Source: TCS55 sp964343505 (GTDB lineage Bacteria > Fidelibacterota > Marinisomatia > Marinisomatales > TCS55). Taken from it: a DNA stretch of 64,000 bases. The first letter of the stretch is position 1. Each line of letters begins with the position of its first letter. The DNA is taken from positions 1 through 64,000 of the forward strand of contig CAYFJU010000004.1 in NCBI GenBank assembly GCA_964343505.1, written 5' to 3'. Shown here piece after piece: positions 50,959 through 57,314 of the stretch. A model generated the notes under the pieces. That model made no database searches. It saw only the letters and a program-made list of their open reading frames with translations, and was not told the origin of the DNA. Made by a program: the position numbers and the translations under genes.

Positions 50959-51291
50959 ATGCAATTAGGGTGGATGGGGGCGGACCTGATCAATATCGCC
51001 CACAGTATGATGATCTCCGTCGGCTGCATCGGCGCCCCGAAATGCCATACTAATAAATGCCCGGCAGGTGTCACCACTACGGATCCCAATCACCAAAAGG
51101 TATTGGTAGTCGATGAAAAACAATGGCGTGTATTGAAATATGGGATCACCCTGCGGGATGGATTGAATTCCTTAGCCGCCTCTTCCGAATTGAATAATTA
51201 TACCCAATTCAGGCGGGAACACGTTATTTATAAGGATAAATACGGCCGGGTGAAATCATTGGCGGATTTATTTCCATATCCCTCTGCTTGA
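50959..51291 (+). pseudogene. C-terminal fragment of an FMN-binding glutamate-synthase-family protein
   Basis: The 110-residue frame begins with GADLINIAHSMMISVGCIGA, then PKCHTNKCPAGVTTTDP. This is the end of the FMN/3Fe-4S region of glutamate synthase-like proteins (Cys triplet C..KCHTNKC). The N-terminal part is absent, and the preceding 130 bases show no related frame. It is therefore a 5'-truncated remnant. It lies beside the deleted adenosine deaminase, so this junction has lost DNA. Confidence 0.75.
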
Positions 51292-51361
51292 AAGATCAAT
51301 AAACCCGGTCGTAACTTAAGCGGATTCACAACCAAAAAAATTTACACGTTAGGAGGAACTG

Positions 51362-52141
51362 ATGGATCTCATTCACCCCATTTTTAAATGGCTTCACATT
51401 GTTGCCGGCGTCCTTTGGATCGGCTTGCTGTATTTTTTCAACTGGATTAACGGCCACGTCGTCGCTACCATGGATGGTGACACCAAGAAGAAGGTCGTCC
51501 CCGAACTCATGCCGCGCACACTTTACTTTTTCCGCTGGGGCGCCGCCTGGACATGGTTCACCGGATTGATACTACTGTTGGTCGTATTCTACCACGGCGG
51601 ACTTACCTTTGATGAAGGCGGCAGTTGGGGAGCCGAAGCCTTGGTGATGATTGCCGTCACTTTCTTCGGTGTTTTTCTTTATGACTTTCTTTACAAAAGT
51701 GGACTTGCTTCCAACGTCCGTGTGATTACCATTGTTAGTTTTGTGCTGGTGGGTGCTGTGGTGTACCTCATGAAAGAATGGGCCGGTTTCAGCTACCGCT
51801 CATTCAATATCCATCTTGGAGTTCTTTTTGGAACGAATATGGCTTTCAATGTCTGGTTCCGGATTTGGCCGGCACAGCAGCAGATCATTACTGCCATCAA
51901 GAATGGCGAAGCGCCGGACGGATCTATGGTTGCACTGGCTGGGCTGCGTTCAAAGCATAACACCTATATGAGTGTGCCCTTGATCTGGACTATGATCAAC
52001 CAGCATACCACTGCTTTGGCCGGTGGAAACTTTGGTGTGACTGACTCTACCAACTGGTTAGTGCTTATGATTATTGTTGCCCTCGGCTGGCACATTGTAT
52101 TTCAGATTTATAAGAAGTCAGCAAAAGTACAGGGCTTTTAA
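51362..52141 (+). CDS. Second PuuD-like membrane protein
   Basis: A 259-residue protein with about eight helices and the same core as the protein at 39781: FKWLHIVAGVLWIGLLYFFN, ELMPRTLYFFRWGAAWTW, FNIHLGVLFGTNMAFNVW and RSKHNTYMSVPLIW. It too lacks a cytochrome c domain. It has a good ribosome site (AGGAGG) before ATG and its own terminator. It lies on the opposite strand just outside the purine operon. It may be a second urate hydroxylase, or a related membrane oxidase with another substrate. Confidence 0.75.
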   Translation: MDLIHPIFKWLHIVAGVLWIGLLYFFNWINGHVVATMDGDTKKKVVPELMPRTLYFFRWGAAWTWFTGLILLLVVFYHGGLTFDEGGSWGAEALVMIAVTFFGVFLYDFLYKSGLASNVRVITIVSFVLVGAVVYLMKEWAGFSYRSFNIHLGVLFGTNMAFNVWFRIWPAQQQIITAIKNGEAPDGSMVALAGLRSKHNTYMSVPLIWTMINQHTTALAGGNFGVTDSTNWLVLMIIVALGWHIVFQIYKKSAKVQGF

Positions 52142-52161
52142 TTTTAATTTAGATTTTGTTG

Positions 52162-52194
52162 AAAAAGCCCTTCGTGAAAACGGAGGGCTTTTTT
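52162..52194 (+). terminator. Rho-independent terminator of the second PuuD-like gene
   Basis: AAAAAGCCCT pairs with AGGGCTTTTT around a 12-base loop, and further T's follow. It lies about 20 bases after the stop codon. Confidence 0.85.
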
Positions 52195-52216
52195 ATTTTA
52201 GAGAAAGGAATTGTAT

Positions 52217-52360
52217 ATGAGTGCAGAAAAAAAACACCATCGGCATAAATTGGAACGTTGGCTGGATAAGCATAATCACACTATGGAAATGGTCCGGACG
52301 CTGATTGCTGTGCTGGTCCTTATCCTCCAGATTTATATTTTAATCCATATCCTCAAATAA
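52217..52360 (+). CDS. 47-residue His-rich single-span membrane protein
   Basis: Begins at ATG 52217 with GAGAAAGGA upstream. The N-terminal half is charged and His-rich (KKHHRHKLERWLDKHNH) and the C-terminal half is one hydrophobic helix (LIAVLVLILQIYILIHIL). It follows a terminator, so it has its own promoter or depends on read-through. Unknown role. The pattern suits a small inner-membrane protein that may bind metal. Confidence 0.5.
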   Translation: MSAEKKHHRHKLERWLDKHNHTMEMVRTLIAVLVLILQIYILIHILK

Positions 52361-52378
52361 AATGCCGTTAAAGAAATT

Positions 52379-52468
52379 CTTGCGAAGGTCCCCACCTACG
52401 CCAAGGCCTGTCCGCCGTACAAGTACTCTGGAAGGCGGGCTACGGCGGGCGACTAGGACTTTCGCAAG
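52379..52468. repeat. REP-like inverted repeat
   Basis: CTTGCGAAGGTCC at 52379-52391 is inverted as GGACTTTCGCAAG at 52456-52468. Within it are GC-rich CCGCCGTA and TACGGCGGG blocks. A shorter CTTTGCGAAAG...CTTCGCAAGG motif is also found at about 22047-22073, so the CGCAAG end may be a genome-wide repeat. Confidence 0.55.
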
Positions 52469-52482
52469 GATTAATAATGGGT

Positions 52483-52683
52483 TTAGCCTTCGACTCTGCA
52501 AGTCATATCGTGACCGCAGCACATGGGGGATTTGATCATCCCACAGCCATCGGGGCATTTGGCCACACCAACCTGGGTGCCGTCGTCTTTTGTAATATGA
52601 TCATGGACTAGGTCCTTGCCGCATTTCGCGCATTTCAAACCAGTTACACCCATACCACAATGTTCACATGTAAAATCAGCCAT
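52483..52683 (-). CDS. Small nine-cysteine zinc-ribbon-like protein, divergent from perR
   Basis: A 66-residue protein with Cys6/9/18/21 (CEHC...CAKC), then Cys43/47 and Cys55/56/62. The first four are a zinc-ribbon arrangement; the others could bind a second metal. No signal peptide. It is divergently transcribed from perR across a promoter with a perfect Per/Fur-type palindrome, so it is probably part of the peroxide response. A role as a metal reservoir or rubredoxin-like protein is possible, but I do not recognise a named family. Confidence 0.7.
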   Translation of the reverse strand: MADFTCEHCGMGVTGLKCAKCGKDLVHDHITKDDGTQVGVAKCPDGCGMIKSPMCCGHDMTCRVEG

Positions 52684-52751
52684 AATTCTGTTCCTTTGTT
52701 AGTTGATAAAATTCTTGCTGCAAATTTACACCAGAATTGATTTCTAAAAGT

Positions 52752-52765
52752 ATTATTTAAATAAT
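52752..52765. promoter_or_regulatory. AT-rich 14-base palindrome in the perR promoter
   Basis: ATTATTTAAATAAT is a perfect palindrome eight bases upstream of the Per box. It may be a second, weaker regulator site or a promoter element. Confidence 0.4.
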
Positions 52766-52772
52766 AATAGGA

Positions 52773-52787
52773 ATTATTACTAATAAT
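52773..52787. promoter_or_regulatory. PerR/Fur-type 7-1-7 operator
   Basis: ATTATTA-C-TAATAAT is a perfect inverted repeat with the 7-1-7 spacing and A/T composition of the Per box (TTATAATnATTATAA type). It is 15 bases upstream of the perR start and 90 bases from the Cys-rich gene start, so autoregulation and joint control of both directions are likely. Confidence 0.75.
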
Positions 52788-52801
52788 TATTAATTTCATC
52801 T

Positions 52802-53185
52802 ATGCGATTTAGTCAACAGAGAGAAACAATCCGTAAAATTGTTTGTGAAACCTGTTCCCACCCAACCGCCGATTGGATCTTTCATCGAGCCAAAAAAGCG
52901 ATCCCAAATATTAGTTTAGGTACAGTGTATAGGAACCTTGGTCAATTGGTTGAGCACGATATTATTAAGGCCTATCATATTGGCGGTGTGGTGCGCTATG
53001 ATGGTAATACATCCGTGCATCATCACTTTATTTGTGATCAGTGCGGGACCATACAAGATATCGTAACTGATGATAAAGATTTGATTTCCAAGTTAGAGAA
53101 CGGAACCAAGAACAAGATATCCAGTTACCAGATGAAAATTCGCGGATCCTGCACAGCCTGTTTAAAAAGAAAGAAGTTAAAATGA
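52802..53185 (+). CDS. perR: PerR-type peroxide-sensing Fur-family regulator
   Basis: A 127-residue Fur-family protein. The winged helix has ISLGTVYRNLGQLVEHDII. The structural zinc site is CDQC and CTAC. The regulatory site has VVRYDGNTSVHHHFIC, the Asp and His pattern of PerR (Asp85, His91, His93 in Bacillus numbering); iron-catalysed oxidation of these His senses H2O2. The N-terminus is short for the family. It overlaps the thioredoxin-reductase-like gene by ATGA, and AhpC follows, fitting a peroxide role. Confidence 0.88.
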   Translation: MRFSQQRETIRKIVCETCSHPTADWIFHRAKKAIPNISLGTVYRNLGQLVEHDIIKAYHIGGVVRYDGNTSVHHHFICDQCGTIQDIVTDDKDLISKLENGTKNKISSYQMKIRGSCTACLKRKKLK

Positions 53186-54114
53186 CCAATGATATAATCA
53201 TTATTGGGGGCGGACCAGCTGGAGCTTCGGCAGCGATTTATGCTTCCAGAGCGAATCTTAACACACTCGTTTTGGATAAATCCACAACAGCGGGTGCCCT
53301 GGGCATGACCCATAAGATAGCCAATTACCCCGGTGTTCCAGATGTGTTATCGGGTGAAGAACTGCTCAAAAGAATGCAGGACCAGGCCAAGGGTTTTGGG
53401 ACTGAATTCAAAAAGACCAAAGTTCAGGGCGTTCGATTAGAAGGGAGTAATAATAAATTAGTTTATACGAATACAGGGGACGTGTATGAATCGAAGGCAC
53501 TCATCCTCGCCACAGGCGGTATGGGTAAAACGAAATCGATTCCCGGTGAAGACGAGCTGCTTGGAAAGGGCGTGAGTTACTGTGCCACCTGTGACGCGGC
53601 ATTTTATCGAGATGCCGTTACAGCCGTCGCTGGTTCAAATGAAGAAGCGCTAGAAGAAGCACTGGTCCTTTCCAGGTTTGCTAAAACAGTTTATCTCTTA
53701 AATCCCAAAAATAAACTGGAAATTAACCCGGATCTTTTAGCGGAAGTTGAAGAGAAAGAAAATTTGGTAATCCAACATGGGAAGCGCATCGCAAAGGTAA
53801 ACGGGGAATTTTCAGTAAAATCTATCACATTCAGGTCTGGTGAAGAACTGGAAGTTGATGGTGTTTTTCTTTACTTAACTGGATCAAAACCAATTATAGA
53901 TTTTTTAGCTGGGGCCCTCGAAACTACAAAAGATTTTTGTTTATCTGTCGATGAGAATTTTGAAACTTCAGTGCCTGGAGTTTTTGCTGTTGGAGATATT
54001 CTTTGCCGAGAAATTAAACAAGTGGTTGTTGCGGCTTCTGAAGGTGTGATTGCTGCATTAAATGCCGATAAATATATCCGTGGTCGAAAAAAAATTAAAG
54101 CGGATTATAATTAG
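53182..54114 (+). CDS. Thioredoxin-reductase-like flavoprotein
   Basis: A 310-residue protein: FAD motif DIIIIGGGPAGASAAIYA at the N-terminus, redox pair SYCATCDAAFY (CxxC), NAD(P)-domain with a degenerate AVAGSNEEALEEAL in place of GGGxSA, and a second FAD motif GVFAVGDI. The altered pyridine-nucleotide loop is worth noting. It may reduce thioredoxin or act as AhpF-like reductase for the peroxiredoxin encoded next. It is coupled to perR by ATGA. Confidence 0.88.
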   Translation: MTNDIIIIGGGPAGASAAIYASRANLNTLVLDKSTTAGALGMTHKIANYPGVPDVLSGEELLKRMQDQAKGFGTEFKKTKVQGVRLEGSNNKLVYTNTGDVYESKALILATGGMGKTKSIPGEDELLGKGVSYCATCDAAFYRDAVTAVAGSNEEALEEALVLSRFAKTVYLLNPKNKLEINPDLLAEVEEKENLVIQHGKRIAKVNGEFSVKSITFRSGEELEVDGVFLYLTGSKPIIDFLAGALETTKDFCLSVDENFETSVPGVFAVGDILCREIKQVVVAASEGVIAALNADKYIRGRKKIKADYN

Positions 54115-54198
54115 GTAAAAATTTTTCAAAAAACATAATTGTCGGTTGGGTTTAACAGCCTGAAATCGGCATCAATAAATAAAAAAGGAGAAATAATC

Positions 54199-54822
54199 AT
54201 GAGTGTACTCGTAGGAAGACAAGCACCGGATTTTACCACCCAAGCCGTTTTGGCCGATGATACCATCGTAGGCGATTACAATTTTACCCAAGCGCGGGAT
54301 GGTAAATATGCCGTTGTTTTCTTTTATCCCCTGGATTTCACATTTGTGTGTCCGTCTGAATTAATCGCCATGGATCATCGCATGGATAAACTTACCGAAC
54401 TCGGTGTCGAAGTTGTGGGCATTTCAATTGATTCACACCACACCCATTACGCTTGGCGGAATACAGAAATCAATAAAGGCGGTGTCGGGCAGTTAGGATA
54501 TACATTGGCTGCTGATATGGATCATTCCATTTCCCAGGCTTACGGCATTCAATCAGACGGTGGTAATTCTTATTACCCTGGCGGCGCTGCCATGCGTGCG
54601 ACTTTTGTGATCGATCAAAACGGTTTTGTCCGCCACCAGATCGTGAACGATGAACCACTCGGTCGAAACATGGATGAAGTGGTTCGCATCGTCGAAGCGC
54701 TGCAGTTCTTTGAAGCAAACGGACAAGTCTGCGCTGCCGGTTGGCAAAAAGGTGATGCCGGAATGGTAACTTCAGCTAAAGGTGTTGCTGAATACCTCAG
54801 TGAAAACGCTGAAAAACTGTAA
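54199..54822 (+). CDS. ahpC: 2-Cys peroxiredoxin (AhpC/Prx1 type)
   Basis: A 207-residue protein from the ATG at 54199, with AAAGGAG eight bases upstream; the frame opens earlier but has no homology there. Peroxidatic Cys51 is in DFTFVCPSE, and resolving Cys178 in GQVCAAGW, where most members have VCP. Further motifs: GISIDSHHTHYAW and MRATFVIDQNG. It reduces H2O2 and small peroxides. It ends the perR operon at a strong terminator. Confidence 0.93.
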   Translation: MSVLVGRQAPDFTTQAVLADDTIVGDYNFTQARDGKYAVVFFYPLDFTFVCPSELIAMDHRMDKLTELGVEVVGISIDSHHTHYAWRNTEINKGGVGQLGYTLAADMDHSISQAYGIQSDGGNSYYPGGAAMRATFVIDQNGFVRHQIVNDEPLGRNMDEVVRIVEALQFFEANGQVCAAGWQKGDAGMVTSAKGVAEYLSENAEKL

Positions 54823-54840
54823 ATTCTTTACACACTAAGA

Positions 54841-54895
54841 AAAAGCCCCGGTTTATCTATCGTAATGAAACGAAGATAGAAGGGGCTTTTTTTTG
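54841..54895 (+). terminator. Rho-independent terminator after ahpC
   Basis: AAAAAGCCCC pairs with GGGGCTTTTT, with an inner TATCTATCG / CGAAGATA stem and a final T8 run. It closes the perR-ahpC unit. Confidence 0.9.
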
Positions 54896-54957
54896 CGCCC
54901 ATTCTCATCCATAATAGAAAGTAAATTCGCCCTCTTTTTCCTACCTGAAATTCTCAC

Positions 54958-57246
54958 ATGCTGAAGGCCACACAACACCTTATCCATAAACTTCTGGATC
55001 ACCCCAAATATACCTTATCCTTTTTGGTAACAGTAACCATCATTTTGGGCAGTTTCCTGCCTAGCGTGAAAATGGATTTTACCATTGAACAATTATTTAG
55101 CCATGATGATCCAGTCATTGACCGTTTTATGACATTCCGTGAGGAATTTGCCGGCGTCGATAATATGGTATTTCTGATTTATGAATCGGATGATCCATTT
55201 TCTCATGAAAACCTGGTGAAAAACAGAAAGGTGGTTGAAGCTCTGGAAGAGATTGATGGGGTTGAATCCGTAACCAGCCTCACCAATATTGAATTATTCA
55301 CGGAAGGGGGAGAATACCTGCTGCAACCGGTATATGATGAGATTCCTGTTTCTCCCGATTCACTGCTCATGGCAAAAAATCGCATGATGTCTTCAGATTT
55401 GGTGAAAAATTATATTATTTCGGAAGATGGTGAAGTGGCTGCTGTCCTGGTTGAAGTGGATCATGATTATAATGAACACGAAGGACGTGAGCGGATTTTA
55501 AAAGAGATTGATCAACGACAGAATATGGTTGATTGGGAATGGCACCAGGCGGGATTACCGGTAATCCGCACGCGCTATGTGCAATATATGATTGCCGACA
55601 ATGTGAAGTTCTTAGTCCCCGTTACAGCAATGCTGATTATTCTGCTGCTGGTGCTATTCCGATCCCTGGTTGGGTTGCTGTTGCCATTGATCGTTGTAGG
55701 TCTTACGATCGTTTGGACGCTCGGATTCATGGTTGCTTCAGGTGTCACGATCAATATTATTTCTTACATGATCCCAACCCTGCTGATGATTATCGGTGTC
55801 AGTGATTCGGTACATTTTATGGTGAAATATTTTCATACATTGAGAGAAGTTGGCCATCGCAGGGAAGCATTATTTCAAACAGTGAAAAAAATCGGTACAG
55901 CTATATTTCTGACCAGTTTAACCACGGCCATCGGATTTGGTGCCCTTTCATTTGTCAATATAAAAATTGTGAAAGAATTTGGTATTTTCACCGCAACAGG
56001 TGTCTTCTTCGCTTTTATCATTACAGTCCTTTTCATCCCCTCCATCCTGATGGTGTTACAGCGCACACCGGAAGCGAAGCTGGATGCCTATTCCCGCGGA
56101 TTTCGGATGCGCATCATTAACCGCATCATTATATTTGTCAGGGCGTATCCGAAACGCATAATCACGGGCGGTCTTTTAATTTCAGTCATCGGAATATTTG
56201 GGGCCGTACAGATGAACCCCCATTCCAAACTATTGGAAGATTTGCGCCCTGGGAATCCGTTGCTGGATGATATGCACTTTTCTGAAGAACGAATGGGGGC
56301 AGTGCTTCCGGTTGAGATCATCATTCAAGTGAATGAGGACGGCCCCTACCAGGATATCCAGGATGTTGAAGTCCTGAAATTTATGGATCAACTTTCCCAA
56401 TATATAGGTCAAATCCCCGAAGTTGGGAAAGTCATTTCTGTCTCCGATTATATGAAAGAGATCCACCGCGCCATAAATGGTGGCGATCCAGCCTATTTTA
56501 AGATTCCCAAATCCCGTGATTTGATTTCACAATATATGCTTCTCTACGAGAGTGAATTTGAATCGCTCATGAATGTGGATTATACCAAATTGCGAATTGC
56601 CGCCCAGATTATGGATATTGATTCACGCCGCAGCGCTGAAATGGAAAAAGAAATTAATGACTTTATTTCGTCTATTGTCCCCAATGGATTGACCGTAGAG
56701 GTTACAGGCACGGCTTTTCTCGCCTTACGCACCAATAATTACCTTGTTAAAAATTTATCCACCAGTTTCTTGATTGCTTTTGGTGTAATTACTATTTTGA
56801 TGGTTTTCTTATTTCGATCCGTAAAAATTGCGGTGATATCCATTCTGCCGAATTTGATTCCCATGATGATCATGGCAGCAGTATTGGGCTTTTTTCAAAT
56901 TCCTCTGCGCCCCAGCACAGCCATGACATTCGCCATCGCCTTTGGGATTGCTGTGGATGATACACTTCATTATTTGACGCGTTACCGCATGGAATTGGCC
57001 GAAGCGGACCGTCATTATCGTCAGGCCAATGATGCCACCCTCTTGAGCACCGGTGTGGCTATGATGTCCACCACCACCATTTTGGTTTCAGGATTTTTGG
57101 TTCTCACCGTTTCAGAATTCACCCCGACTATTCAGTTTGGTTCCTTGTCGGCCATAACCATTTTGTCCGCCTTAGCGGGAGACCTCACTTTTCTCCCGGC
57201 CCTTCTCAGCCAGGTTAAACCAAAGATTCGCGCTCTAAAAGACTGA
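54958..57246 (+). CDS. MMPL/RND-superfamily exporter
   Basis: A 762-residue inner-membrane protein with the RND two-fold layout: helix 1 at about 18-38, a large periplasmic domain (40-210), helices 2-6 at about 215-370, helix 7 near 400, a second periplasmic domain (420-600), and helices 8-12 at about 605-755. Family motifs GVSDSVHFMVKY and GIAVDDTLHYLTRY carry the Asp residues of the proton relay. It resembles the HpnN/MMPL-type lipid or hopanoid exporters. No membrane-fusion or outer-membrane partner is nearby. Substrate unknown. Confidence 0.85.
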   Translation: MLKATQHLIHKLLDHPKYTLSFLVTVTIILGSFLPSVKMDFTIEQLFSHDDPVIDRFMTFREEFAGVDNMVFLIYESDDPFSHENLVKNRKVVEALEEIDGVESVTSLTNIELFTEGGEYLLQPVYDEIPVSPDSLLMAKNRMMSSDLVKNYIISEDGEVAAVLVEVDHDYNEHEGRERILKEIDQRQNMVDWEWHQAGLPVIRTRYVQYMIADNVKFLVPVTAMLIILLLVLFRSLVGLLLPLIVVGLTIVWTLGFMVASGVTINIISYMIPTLLMIIGVSDSVHFMVKYFHTLREVGHRREALFQTVKKIGTAIFLTSLTTAIGFGALSFVNIKIVKEFGIFTATGVFFAFIITVLFIPSILMVLQRTPEAKLDAYSRGFRMRIINRIIIFVRAYPKRIITGGLLISVIGIFGAVQMNPHSKLLEDLRPGNPLLDDMHFSEERMGAVLPVEIIIQVNEDGPYQDIQDVEVLKFMDQLSQYIGQIPEVGKVISVSDYMKEIHRAINGGDPAYFKIPKSRDLISQYMLLYESEFESLMNVDYTKLRIAAQIMDIDSRRSAEMEKEINDFISSIVPNGLTVEVTGTAFLALRTNNYLVKNLSTSFLIAFGVITILMVFLFRSVKIAVISILPNLIPMMIMAAVLGFFQIPLRPSTAMTFAIAFGIAVDDTLHYLTRYRMELAEADRHYRQANDATLLSTGVAMMSTTTILVSGFLVLTVSEFTPTIQFGSLSAITILSALAGDLTFLPALLSQVKPKIRALKD

Positions 57247-57314
57247 CAACTTTTTTTCTGTCTCATTGTCTATAGAACCAATTAATTTCTTATTCAATTA
57301 ACCAGGGAATTTTT

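Noticed and set aside
50814..51053. 79-residue plus-strand frame containing GPDAIRVDGG
   Set aside because: Tempting as the glutamate-synthase DGG region, but the same bases in the neighbouring frame give the convincing GADLINIAHSMM and CHTNKCPAG segments.
52340..52558. 72-residue minus-strand frame
   Set aside because: It runs across the REP-like repeat and the end of the Cys-rich gene and is Arg/Leu-rich without pattern.
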